NCBI GenBank assembly: GCA_018714965.1
Contig: DVML01000030.1
Coordinates: 1-22,301 of the forward strand
Source: Fimihabitans intestinipullorum
GTDB lineage: Bacteria > Bacillota_I > Bacilli_A > RF39 > UBA660
Direction: 5' to 3'
Length of the DNA stretch: 22,301 nt
Positions 14,210 through 21,188 of the stretch are shown here, piece after piece. The translations under genes were made by a program, and so were the position numbers. The notes beneath the pieces are model-generated. The model searched no databases. It was not told the DNA's origin and saw nothing but the letters and a program-made list of their open reading frames with translations. The number at the start of each line of letters is the position of its first letter. The stretch's first letter is position 1.

Positions 14210-15130
14210 CTACTTCTTTATTCTTGCGATGACTCTTAATTTAGCACTTCGTGCCCGTTTGTTTTCTGAAAGTTCCTTCTCTGTTGGAACTACTGTTGCA
14301 ACGACTTTATATTTCGGTTGATACTCTTCCGGTATCACAGGTAACTTCATTAATTCTTTTTTCACTGTACTATGTGTCTTATATAAGTTTTTTACAATCT
14401 TGTCTTCCAAAGAATGAAATGTGATAACGCAAAGTCTGCCATCTACATCGAGACAATCTAACGCATCTCGTACAGCAATTTCACAGACCTCTAATTCACG
14501 ATTGACTTCGATTCGAATCGCTTGAAAGACTTTCCGTGCAGGATGCTTTTCACGACGATATTTTTCTGGCACTGCGCCTTTGATGAGCTCAGCTAATTCT
14601 AACGTCGTTTCGATTGGTGCTTCCTTTCTTTGTCTCTCTATTGCACGCGCAATAGAAGTTGCGAATTTTTCTTCTCCGTATTCTTTAAAAATACGTACGA
14701 GATCTTGATAAGAATATGTATTTACTACTTCTTTTGCGGTCAGCGACTGTGATTGATCCATTCTCATATCGAGTGGCGCATCCTGATGAAAACTAAACCC
14801 TCGGTCTTTCTCATCCAACTGTGGGCTAGAAACACCAAGATCAAACAAGATAGCGTCGACTTTTGTTATATTTCTCTTTGCTAATGCGCTTTTTAAATAC
14901 TGAAAATTGCTCTGAATGATTTCGAAGTTATCTCCGATTTCTCTCAATCTCTTTTCACTAGAGCGAATCGCATCGATATCTTGATCAAATGCATATAAAA
15001 ATCCCTTTGGAATTCGCTTTAAAATCTCACTGCTATGTCCACCATATCCTAGCGTACAATCTACCACAATCGAATCTTCTTTTAGGTTTAAGTATGTGAG
15101 ACACTCTTCTAACAATACACTTTTATGCAT
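14210..15130 (-). CDS. rsmH: 16S rRNA (cytosine-1402-N4)-methyltransferase
   Basis: This 306-residue MraW/RsmH enzyme methylates N4 of C1402 in the decoding centre of 16S rRNA using SAM. The N-terminal MHKSVLLEEC and the SAM-binding DCTLGYGGHS (24-33) are characteristic. LFDLGVSSPQLDEKDRGFSF, AIRIEVNRELE and VITFHSLEDKIVK are the other family blocks. The length is normal (about 310). It lies 11 bases after mraZ with AGGTGAGAAG before its ATG, so it is co-transcribed and subject to MraZ control. No anomalies are visible. Confidence 0.95.
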   Translation of the reverse strand: MHKSVLLEECLTYLNLKEDSIVVDCTLGYGGHSSEILKRIPKGFLYAFDQDIDAIRSSEKRLREIGDNFEIIQSNFQYLKSALAKRNITKVDAILFDLGVSSPQLDEKDRGFSFHQDAPLDMRMDQSQSLTAKEVVNTYSYQDLVRIFKEYGEEKFATSIARAIERQRKEAPIETTLELAELIKGAVPEKYRREKHPARKVFQAIRIEVNRELEVCEIAVRDALDCLDVDGRLCVITFHSLEDKIVKNLYKTHSTVKKELMKLPVIPEEYQPKYKVVATVVPTEKELSENKRARSAKLRVIARIKK

Positions 15131-15141
15131 CTTCTCACCTA

Positions 15142-15573
15142 CTAACTAAGATTCGTAGAGAACAGACTATCAGCGATATCTGAGAAATTCTCTTCGTTTT
15201 CATCCATGAATGAATTCCATCTTTCACTACTCCAAATTTCCAAACGATCGTTCACTCCAATGATGATACAATCTTTCGTTAAATCGGCATATTTTACAAG
15301 TGGTGTGGCAATGTTAATACGGCCTTGCTTATCAAATTCACATTCTGTCGCTCCTGAAAGGAAAAATCGCATAAAGTTACGGGCATCTTTCGTATTAGGT
15401 AATTCTTTGTATTTGGCGATAATATTTGTCCATTCTTCCATCGGATAAACGAATAAGCATCCGTCGAGTCCTCTTGTTACAACGAACTTTTCTCCAAGAT
15501 CATAACGAATCTTCGAAGGAATCGTTAATCTTCCTTTATCATCGATCGTATGATGATATTCTCCCATCAACAT
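15142..15573 (-). CDS. mraZ: Transcriptional regulator MraZ
   Basis: This 143-residue protein has two SpoVT/AbrB-like halves. MGEYHHTIDDKGRLTIPSK at the N-terminus and ATECEFDKQGRINI in the second half are the paired DxKGR motifs that contact DNA. MraZ forms a ring and regulates the dcw operon by binding direct repeats upstream of its own gene. An open frame continues 51 codons further upstream, but it crosses the promoter and operator. The ATG at 15573 follows GGGTGATTT and gives the canonical M-x-MGEY start and normal length, so I chose it. It is the first gene of the operon mraZ-rsmH-ftsL-PBP-NUDIX. Confidence 0.95.
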   Translation of the reverse strand: MLMGEYHHTIDDKGRLTIPSKIRYDLGEKFVVTRGLDGCLFVYPMEEWTNIIAKYKELPNTKDARNFMRFFLSGATECEFDKQGRINIATPLVKYADLTKDCIIIGVNDRLEIWSSERWNSFMDENEENFSDIADSLFSTNLS

Positions 15574-15581
15574 AAAATCAC

Positions 15582-15615
15582 CCACTTTGCTCCACTTTAT
15601 GCCACCTTGCACCAC
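15582..15615 (-). promoter_or_regulatory. MraZ operator: four GTGG repeats at 10-bp spacing
   Basis: On the minus strand GTGG occurs at 15615-15612, 15605-15602, 15595-15592 and 15585-15582, exactly one helical turn apart, with the last copy just before the mraZ ATG. MraZ is known to bind arrays of TGG-type boxes with 10-bp periodicity, so this is the expected autoregulatory operator. It begins directly after the -10 box and covers the transcription start. Confidence 0.85.
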
Positions 15616-15616
15616 C

Positions 15617-15645
15617 ATTTTACCCCGAAACCTCCCCTTTGTAAA
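15617..15645 (-). promoter_or_regulatory. dcw operon promoter (mraZ)
   Basis: On the minus strand TTTACA (15640-15645) and TAAAAT (15617-15622) are separated by 17 bases, about 45 bases before the mraZ start and immediately upstream of the MraZ boxes. Confidence 0.75.
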
Positions 15646-15663
15646 GGGATTTCCCACAAATTT

Positions 15664-15693
15664 ATAAAAAAAGAACTGACAATTTCTGTCAGT
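15664..15693 (-). terminator. Intrinsic terminator after the transglutaminase-like gene
   Basis: On the minus strand a perfect 7-bp stem ACTGACA/TGTCAGT with a 5-base loop is followed by TCTTTTTTT. It lies about 35 bases past the stop of the lipoprotein gene and isolates it from the mraZ promoter. Confidence 0.85.
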
Positions 15694-15727
15694 CCTATAA
15701 AAATGTCTAGTAAATGTCTGATCCACA

Positions 15728-16603
15728 TTATTGTAAATGATATAGATTCTGCATCCGTTTCACATAACCTTGATCTGATTCTCCAAGGTCTAACTCATGT
15801 CGATCGTAGAAATAATCTCGATCCGTCGTAATATAGTCATCTTTATTCTTTTTACTTACATCATCTAAGGAAGCATCGATATACCAATAATTCATACCAT
15901 CGTATCCCATATTCCATGCATGATCCATCGTACTAGAACTTACATATAAGACAGGAATTTCTAATTCGCGCAAAATCATAGAGTAAGCACGAGAATATCC
16001 TGAACAATTTGCAAGACCTGAAAAGAAAGCATCACTCGCTTCATCGTAACCATCATTTCCTCCACGATTAGTATAAGTCGTCGTACGTAGTAAATAATCG
16101 TGGACGATTTTCATTTGTTCCGAAGGATCAGATGACGTCATACGAACTTCATCTGCAATTGATTTCGCATGCATCAATGCATCTTCATAATATGGATCCA
16201 AAATTTCCAAAGTAGATTCTACCGCACCATGATTTGCAGAGAATGAAAGAGCAAATCTCGCTGGTATTACTTCGTTTAATCTGCGAGCAATTTCATCCAT
16301 ATCTGCACGGAAATCAATCCACAATAAATTTGTCTGAGTCCCATGAATTCCATATGCTTGATAAAAAGAAACAAGTTCATCAATGCTTCCAATATAAAAA
16401 TATTCTTGCCCTTCATTTTCTACACAGGTAAGAGGATTACTATCATTAACAGGCACTCCCAATGCATTTACCGATTGATAAGTCGACTGATCTATCGTAC
16501 AAGCATGTGACTCTGTAGTAGGAAAACTACTTAAAGAACATCCACTCGTACCCAGAATCAAACAGAGAGAAGAAATATATGTAATTTTATTTTTTGTTTT
16601 CAT
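15728..16603 (-). CDS. Transglutaminase-like domain lipoprotein
   Basis: This 291-residue exported protein has a short signal peptide that ends in LGTSGC. Cys22 is a plausible lipid-attachment site, although the -3 residue is not the usual Leu. The C-terminal half is a transglutaminase/protease-like domain with a visible triad: Cys200 in LANCSGYSRAY, His228 in MDHAWN and Asp243 in YWYIDASLDD. Such bacterial proteins act on the cell surface as peptidases or wall-modifying enzymes; true cross-linking is rarely shown. The stretch before it (about 60-160) has no recognisable domain. GGAGGGG at the right distance chooses the ATG at 16603 over one 21 bases upstream. It is a single-gene unit with its own promoter and terminator. 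Confidence 0.8.
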   Translation of the reverse strand: MKTKNKITYISSLCLILGTSGCSLSSFPTTESHACTIDQSTYQSVNALGVPVNDSNPLTCVENEGQEYFYIGSIDELVSFYQAYGIHGTQTNLLWIDFRADMDEIARRLNEVIPARFALSFSANHGAVESTLEILDPYYEDALMHAKSIADEVRMTSSDPSEQMKIVHDYLLRTTTYTNRGGNDGYDEASDAFFSGLANCSGYSRAYSMILRELEIPVLYVSSSTMDHAWNMGYDGMNYWYIDASLDDVSKKNKDDYITTDRDYFYDRHELDLGESDQGYVKRMQNLYHLQ

Positions 16604-16626
16604 TTTACCCCTCCAAACATTCATTT

Positions 16627-16654
16627 ATTATAAACATTTTTAGTCATTTGTCAA
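16627..16654 (-). promoter_or_regulatory. Promoter of the transglutaminase-like lipoprotein gene
   Basis: On the minus strand consensus TTGACA (16649-16654) and TATAAT (16627-16632) are 16 bases apart, 23 bases before the start codon. The -35 lies immediately next to the T-run of the upstream micro-ORF terminator. Confidence 0.85.
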
Positions 16655-16656
16655 TC

Positions 16657-16682
16657 AAAAGAAAAAGAGGTTCCCCTCTTTT
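16657..16682 (-). terminator. Intrinsic terminator after the two micro-ORFs
   Basis: On the minus strand an 8-bp stem AAAAGAGG/CCTCTTTT with a GGAA tetraloop (16663-16682) is followed by TCTTTTG. It lies directly after the stop of the 38-residue ORF. Confidence 0.8.
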
Positions 16683-16684
16683 CA

Positions 16685-16801
16685 TTAGATGATACATGAT
16701 CCTAGAATAATTGCTAATAAAATATACAATACGATAATAATAATATAATTACACGTATTATTTCTAGGACAGTTATCATTTCCATGATTTTGACAAGCCA
16801 C
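16685..16801 (-). CDS. YjcZ-like membrane micro-protein, 38 residues
   Basis: A GTG at 16799-16801, seven bases after AGGAGGTG, opens a 38-codon ORF. Its N-terminus is Cys/Asn-rich (MACQNHGNDNCPRNNTCN), followed by one hydrophobic helix, YIIIIVLYILLAIILGSCII. The hydrophobic half resembles the YjcZ/SscA family of very short proteins linked to spore coat assembly in Bacillota. That assignment is by pattern only. It lies 24 bases after the 27-residue ORF, whose tail shares its style, so the two form a small operon closed by a terminator. Confidence 0.6.
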   Translation of the reverse strand: MACQNHGNDNCPRNNTCNYIIIIVLYILLAIILGSCII

Positions 16802-16825
16802 TTTATTCACCTCCTAGTAAGTCGA

Positions 16826-16909
16826 TTAAATGTATGCTCCTAGTATAATGATAAGTAAAATGAATAAAACTAAAACGATTGCAGCACCAGATACTCCTGT
16901 ATTACACAT
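16826..16909 (-). CDS. YjcZ-like membrane micro-protein, 27 residues
   Basis: ATG at 16907-16909 with a strong AAGGAGG eight bases upstream opens a 27-codon ORF, MCNTGVSGAA then IVLVLFILLIIILGAYI. This is nearly all one membrane helix and is close to the YjcZ family pattern (Gly-rich start, VLFILLIII core). The strong ribosome site and the paralogue directly after it argue that it is a real gene. Function is unknown. A sporulation role is suggested by the family and by a possible sigma-K-type promoter upstream. Confidence 0.65.
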   Translation of the reverse strand: MCNTGVSGAAIVLVLFILLIIILGAYI

Positions 16910-16939
16910 AATTCATACCTCCTTTTTGTCTTTTCACAT

Positions 16940-16968
16940 TATCTTATGGAATTTTTGTATTTATGTGC
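16940..16968 (-). promoter_or_regulatory. Possible sigma-K/sigma-E-type promoter of the micro-ORF pair
   Basis: On the minus strand GCAC (16965-16968) and CATAAGATA (16940-16948) are 16 bases apart, matching the sporulation pattern AC-N16-CATAnnnTA. I see no good sigma-A promoter for these ORFs. AT-rich DNA yields such matches by chance, so this is tentative. Confidence 0.35.
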
Positions 16969-16997
16969 TTACTTCTAACTAATTTTATTTTGAATTC

Positions 16998-17026
16998 TTG
17001 TATTTCCATATATTTTTTGCTAAAAT
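16998..17026 (+). promoter_or_regulatory. Promoter of prsA
   Basis: TTGTAT (16998-17003) and TAAAAT (17021-17026) are 17 bases apart, with TGC before the -10 making it extended. The start near 17033 rules out translation from the TTG at 17032 and supports an internal ATG. Confidence 0.75.
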
Positions 17027-17061
17027 ATTAGTTGTACTATGAAAGGAGAATGAAAGAGCAC

Positions 17062-18042
17062 ATGAAACAAAAATTACTCGTACTAGGTTTATGCTCTATT
17101 TTATTTTTAACTGCCGGATGCGGGCAAGTAGCAAAATTAAAAAATGGACAAGAAGTCGTTGCTAAGTTAGACGGAAAGACAATCACGACAGAAGATTTAT
17201 ACGACGAACTAAAAAAACAAGGAGGTTCAAGTGTCTTAATCAATATGATCGATAGCTTTATTGCAAATAAGGAAATCGAAACAGATGAAACTGCAAAACA
17301 ATATGCAGAAAGCCAATTAGAACAGACCAAACAATACTATGAGTCTGCTGGTCAAGACTTTGAAACAGCTATGAAATCAGCGGGTTATAAAAACGAGTCT
17401 GAATATAAAGATGTTTTAATCTTAGAATATAAGAAAAATAAAGTTGTCGAAAATTACTTGAAAGATCAACTAACAGACGATGAAATTCAAAGTTACTATG
17501 ACACAGACATCTTCGGAGATCTTACTGTAAGACACATTTTGATCTCACCAGAAGTAACGGATGATATGACAGATGAGGAAAAGTCAAAAGCTGAAGAAAA
17601 AGCAAAAAAAGAAGCAGAAGACATCATCAAAAAGTTAGACAAAGGAGAAGACTTCGCAGAACTTGCTAAAAAATATTCCGACGATGAAGGTACAAAAGAA
17701 AACGGCGGATTATTAAGTGACTTCTCAAAAGACAGTGTCGTTTCTGAATTCTGGGATGCTTCTTATAAATTAAAAAAGAACGAATATTCAAAAGAACCTG
17801 TAAAAAGCGATTATGGATATCACGTAATCTTAAAAGTAGATTCTAAATCAAAACCAAAACTAGATGAAGTAAAAGATGAAATCAAAACGACATTAGTTGA
17901 AAATAAACTATCTAACGATACGACATTAAGCGCAAAAACTTGGGCAGACATCAGAAAGAAATATAAATTAGATATTCAAGATTCTGAATTAAAATCTGGT
18001 TATGATTCTTATGTAGATGCACAAACGACAGTAACACAATAA
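17062..18042 (+). CDS. prsA: Foldase PrsA, lipoprotein peptidyl-prolyl isomerase
   Basis: This 326-residue lipoprotein has a signal peptide MKQKLLVLGLCSILFLTAGC with a perfect lipobox LTAGC (Cys20). A SurA-like N-terminal region follows. A parvulin (PPIC) domain spans about 137-235 (VRHILISPE, GEDFAELAKKYSDDEGTKENGG, YGYHVILKV), and a lysine-rich helical tail follows. It assists folding of secreted proteins, including PBPs, on the outer face of the membrane. ATGs at 17050 and 17062 are both possible. AAAGGAG is too close to the first and somewhat far from the second; I chose 17062 because it gives a standard signal peptide. It is the only intact plus-strand protein gene and is monocistronic. 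Confidence 0.9.
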   Translation: MKQKLLVLGLCSILFLTAGCGQVAKLKNGQEVVAKLDGKTITTEDLYDELKKQGGSSVLINMIDSFIANKEIETDETAKQYAESQLEQTKQYYESAGQDFETAMKSAGYKNESEYKDVLILEYKKNKVVENYLKDQLTDDEIQSYYDTDIFGDLTVRHILISPEVTDDMTDEEKSKAEEKAKKEAEDIIKKLDKGEDFAELAKKYSDDEGTKENGGLLSDFSKDSVVSEFWDASYKLKKNEYSKEPVKSDYGYHVILKVDSKSKPKLDEVKDEIKTTLVENKLSNDTTLSAKTWADIRKKYKLDIQDSELKSGYDSYVDAQTTVTQ

Positions 18043-18067
18043 AAAAGCATGAATTCATGCTTTTTTT
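18043..18067. terminator. Bidirectional terminator between prsA and truB
   Basis: The palindrome GCATGAATTCATGC (18047-18060) is flanked by an A-run on the left and a run of seven T on the right. It is therefore a stem with a U-tract in both directions. It ends both converging genes, 1-2 bases from either stop codon. Confidence 0.85.
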
Positions 18068-18068
18068 G

Positions 18069-18935
18069 TTATTCCAATATCATTTTCCACGGAACCATCA
18101 TTTGTTCTTCTTCATCAAATTGATAAATTCCTAATACGTGATGATCTTTGTTTAAAAAAACTATCGTCTTCTCGTTGTATCGATTCGAAAGCTTTCGACC
18201 GTTTAAAATCATTTCTTCTTCTTTTCCATCGACAACTTTTTGTGGATATATCGATAAAACATGAGCGATTGATTGTATCGTTGGTTGTTCTTTCAATTGT
18301 TCTAAAGAAACACAATCTTTTAATTCAAATTCTCCTTGCTTTGTTCTGCAAAGGCCACTCATAACACCAATCGTTCCAAGTTCATGGGCGATATCGCGAA
18401 TTAAGCTGCGAATATAAGTCCCTTTACTTACTTTACAACGGATCTGAAACCTGATTTTCCCATTCTCATAGAAAACGTCAGAAATACGTTCTAAATCGTA
18501 TATTGTGACCTCTTTTTTTGGAAGTTTCACTTCCTGATTTGATCTTGCATATTCATATAATTTTTTTCCTTTTACTTTGACAGCAGAATACTTTGGTACC
18601 TCTTGAAGATATGTTTTTTTCATACTCTTTAATACTTGATCAATACGAGTCTGATCACAATCTACATTCTCTTCTCTTAAAACATTTCCGTCCGTATCGA
18701 GTGAATCAGTTTCAACTCCCAATAACACATCCGCAACGTACTCTTTTTCCGTCGCTGTGAGAAGAGAAACTAATTTTGTTGCCTTTCCAACACATACGAC
18801 CAAAACTCCCGTTGCCATAGGATCCAATGTTCCCGTATGCCCTACTTTTTTCGTATGATATACTTTACCTACGATGTTGACAATATCCCTACTCGTATAT
18901 CCTTTTTCCTTATTTATTGCAATAACTCCGTTCAT
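18069..18935 (-). CDS. truB: tRNA pseudouridine(55) synthase
   Basis: This 288-residue TruB makes pseudouridine-55 in the T-loop of nearly all tRNAs. MNGVIAINKEKGYTSRDIV at the start and GHTGTLDPMATGVL with catalytic Asp38 are diagnostic. KYSAVKVKGKKLYEYAR and the CSKGTYIRSL-like segment (KVSKGTYIRSLIRDI) follow as expected. The C-terminal PUA-like part is short, as in other Bacillota. ATG at 18935 is preceded by GAAGTGATGAG. In many Bacillota truB lies with ribF and rbfA; here it stands alone between prsA and the membrane peptidase, with its own probable promoter. Confidence 0.95.
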   Translation of the reverse strand: MNGVIAINKEKGYTSRDIVNIVGKVYHTKKVGHTGTLDPMATGVLVVCVGKATKLVSLLTATEKEYVADVLLGVETDSLDTDGNVLREENVDCDQTRIDQVLKSMKKTYLQEVPKYSAVKVKGKKLYEYARSNQEVKLPKKEVTIYDLERISDVFYENGKIRFQIRCKVSKGTYIRSLIRDIAHELGTIGVMSGLCRTKQGEFELKDCVSLEQLKEQPTIQSIAHVLSIYPQKVVDGKEEEMILNGRKLSNRYNEKTIVFLNKDHHVLGIYQFDEEEQMMVPWKMILE

Positions 18936-18956
18936 CTCATCACTTCCAATATCACT

Positions 18957-18990
18957 ATTATAACAAAAAAGAACTCCATATGGAATTCTT
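18957..18990 (-). promoter_or_regulatory. Overlapping terminator and truB extended -10 promoter
   Basis: On the minus strand a 9-bp stem (AAGAATTCC/GGAGTTCTT with one G-U pair, 18969-18990) and a T-run (18965-18970) form an intrinsic terminator that includes the peptidase stop codon. Directly after it, TGTTATAAT (-10 at 18957-18962) is a good extended -10 for truB, whose -35 region would be the terminator stem itself. Confidence 0.7.
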
Positions 18991-19690
18991 AATCACGATC
19001 ATTACCAAGCATAATAACAAGACGTAATAATGATAAAATCGTCGATATAAAACTTGCCACATAAGTAAGAGCAGCTGCCTTTAACATCGCATGAACATCT
19101 TCTTTTTCTCCGCTTGAGATCAAAGATAATTTTTGTAAGTTTTCCTCTGCTCTTTTAGATGCATCAAATTCGACTGGCAGTGTCACAAGTTGGAATAATA
19201 AAGTAGCTAAAATCACAAGAATACTCAATTTAATATACCCTGTAATTCCTCCAATTAAAGAAACAATCAATCCAAAATATCCAAGATAAGTAACCAAGTT
19301 TACAAAAGGTACCAACGCACTACGAAAGCGCATCATAGGGTACTTTTCTTTATCTTGAATCGCATGACCTACCTCATGCGCCGCAACAGCTACTGAAGCG
19401 ACACTAGTTCCATGAAACACTTCCCGAGAAAGACGTACCACTTTTCTGCGTGGATCATAATGATCTGACAACTCTCCTTGTGTTTCAACAATATAGATAT
19501 TAGAAAGTCCATGCTCATCTAAAATTTTTCGTGCCACTTCCTGACCGGTTAAATTCCCACCAGTCTTAATTCTCTTGCTACGTTGATAAGTTCTAGAAAT
19601 ATTCGACTGTGCCCATATAACAACGATAAAACCTACGATAGCAAGCATTACAGTTAAAATATTTTCATATCCTAATAACATAAAATCCAT
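18989..19690 (-). CDS. Membrane zinc metallopeptidase (YugP family)
   Basis: This 233-residue neutral zinc metallopeptidase is of the YugP/Peptidase_U49-like family. It has an N-terminal membrane segment (about 8-27) and a cytoplasmic protease domain with the HEVGH zinc signature (His105, Glu106, His109). The preceding SDHYDPRRKVVRLS is typical. Two further hydrophobic segments lie at about 128-165, plus a C-terminal one near 215-230. Its substrates are unknown in most bacteria; quality control of membrane proteins is a common suggestion. It follows cysS after 12 bases, so it is likely co-transcribed, and ends in the terminator at 18965-18990. GGGGATG precedes the ATG. Confidence 0.88.
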   Translation of the reverse strand: MDFMLLGYENILTVMLAIVGFIVVIWAQSNISRTYQRSKRIKTGGNLTGQEVARKILDEHGLSNIYIVETQGELSDHYDPRRKVVRLSREVFHGTSVASVAVAAHEVGHAIQDKEKYPMMRFRSALVPFVNLVTYLGYFGLIVSLIGGITGYIKLSILVILATLLFQLVTLPVEFDASKRAEENLQKLSLISSGEKEDVHAMLKAAALTYVASFISTILSLLRLVIMLGNDRD

Positions 19691-19702
19691 ATGGTCATCC
19701 CC

Positions 19703-21103
19703 TTATTTTATTTCGTATACTGTTCCTTCTCTTGTATCTTTAATAACGACATTCTTACTCAATAATTCGTCTCGGATTTGATCTGCTAAAGTATAATTTT
19801 TCGTTTTCTTTGCTTCGTTTCTCTCATCGATTTTCTCTTCGATCCAAGCAACTAACGAAGCATCAACATTCTTCTCTTTTTTCTTCGTCAAATCTAGCGA
19901 TAACACTTGATCAAATTCTTCGATCAACGCATATTTTGTCGTATCGCTCGTATTCGCCTTTAATACATCATATAAAACTGTACAAGCATTTGCCGTATTT
20001 AAATCATTTGAAAGAGCTTCTTTGAATTTAATACGGAATGATTCCATAACATCAAGATCTAGTTTTTCATCTGAAGAAGGCTCTAAACTTTGTACACGGT
20101 GGTATAGTTTATCATACGCTACACGCGCCGTATCTAAAGAATTATACGTAAACACTAATTGCTTACGATAATGTGATTGTAAGCAAAAATAACGATAAAT
20201 AATAGGATCATATCCCTTTTCTTTTAATAGAGATAAAGTCAAAAATTCACCTTTTGATTTGCTCATCTTTCCAGTCGCATCATTTAAAAATTCCATATGA
20301 ACCCAATAATTACACCATTTATGTCCTAAATAGCATTCGGATTGAGCAATTTCATTCGTATGATGTGGAAAAATATTATCGACTGCACCACAATGAATAT
20401 CCAAATATTCGCCTAAATAAGCAAGGGAAATACAAGAACACTCGATATGCCATCCAGGATACCCTCTTCCCCATGGACTATCCCATTGTAGTTCCTGTCC
20501 GTCAAATTTTGAATTCGTAAACCACAATCCAAAATCATTCGGATTCTTTTTAAATTGGTCTACTTCGACATCATCACGTACGGCCACCATCAAATCCTCT
20601 TTACTTCTACCGGATAATTGATAGTAATCTGCATATTTTTCCGTATCGAAATAGATGTTTCCATTTGCCTCATACGCATATCCATCCTGTAATAACTTTT
20701 TAATCATACGGATATAATCATCGATATGATCCGTCGCCTTGCTAATGATATCAGGTTTCTTAATATTTAAATCTTCTATATCTTTCATGAAAGCATCCGT
20801 ATAAAATTGAGCGATCTCAAGTGCTGACTTGTGTTCTCTTTTCGCAGCAACTGCCATCTTATCTTCGCCAGAATCTGCATCACTTACCAAATGCCCAACA
20901 TCTGTGATATTCATACATCTCGTTACTGGATACCCTAAATACCGTAAAGTTTTTTCTAAAATATCCTCCGATATATAAGTTCTTAAATTCCCAATGTGTG
21001 CATAATTATACACCGTTGGCCCACAAGTATATATTCGTACCATATTCTTATCATGTGGAACGAATTCCTCCAACGATCTTGATAATGTATTATATAATTT
21101 CAT
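19703..21103 (-). CDS. cysS: Cysteinyl-tRNA synthetase
   Basis: This 466-residue class I aminoacyl-tRNA synthetase has the HIGN form of the HIGH motif (36-39) and KMSKS (279-283). The zinc ligands that select cysteine are visible as Cys27, Cys222, His247 and Glu251. GPTVYNYAHIGNLRTYISED, GWHIECSCIS and FPHHTNEIAQSE are family blocks. The C-terminal DALR-type helical part ends normally, and the length is typical. AAAAGGTGATAG precedes the ATG at 21103. Its own promoter lies just upstream, and the cysteine-synthase-family gene is next door, so tRNA charging and supply of cysteine are physically linked here. I see no T-box leader: the 85-base gap is too short. Confidence 0.96.
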   Translation of the reverse strand: MKLYNTLSRSLEEFVPHDKNMVRIYTCGPTVYNYAHIGNLRTYISEDILEKTLRYLGYPVTRCMNITDVGHLVSDADSGEDKMAVAAKREHKSALEIAQFYTDAFMKDIEDLNIKKPDIISKATDHIDDYIRMIKKLLQDGYAYEANGNIYFDTEKYADYYQLSGRSKEDLMVAVRDDVEVDQFKKNPNDFGLWFTNSKFDGQELQWDSPWGRGYPGWHIECSCISLAYLGEYLDIHCGAVDNIFPHHTNEIAQSECYLGHKWCNYWVHMEFLNDATGKMSKSKGEFLTLSLLKEKGYDPIIYRYFCLQSHYRKQLVFTYNSLDTARVAYDKLYHRVQSLEPSSDEKLDLDVMESFRIKFKEALSNDLNTANACTVLYDVLKANTSDTTKYALIEEFDQVLSLDLTKKKEKNVDASLVAWIEEKIDERNEAKKTKNYTLADQIRDELLSKNVVIKDTREGTVYEIK

Positions 21104-21126
21104 TCTATCACCTTTTCATTGCCCAT

Positions 21127-21156
21127 ATTATAACATAAATCAACCTATAACATCAA
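21127..21156 (-). promoter_or_regulatory. Promoter of cysS
   Basis: On the minus strand TTGATG (21151-21156) and TATAAT (21127-21132) are 18 bases apart, with TGT before the -10 (extended). It lies 24 bases before the cysS start. Confidence 0.65.
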
Positions 21157-21188
21157 TCATCCCATGATTTCACAAAAAGCAACATAAT

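Noticed and set aside
15574..15726. 51-codon N-terminal extension of MraZ
   Set aside because: It would translate through the promoter, the MraZ boxes and the upstream terminator. The canonical start is at 15573.
21104..21188. T-box or SAM riboswitch before cysS
   Set aside because: The gap has only 85 bases, half of them taken by the promoter, and shows no T-box or SAM-aptamer core.
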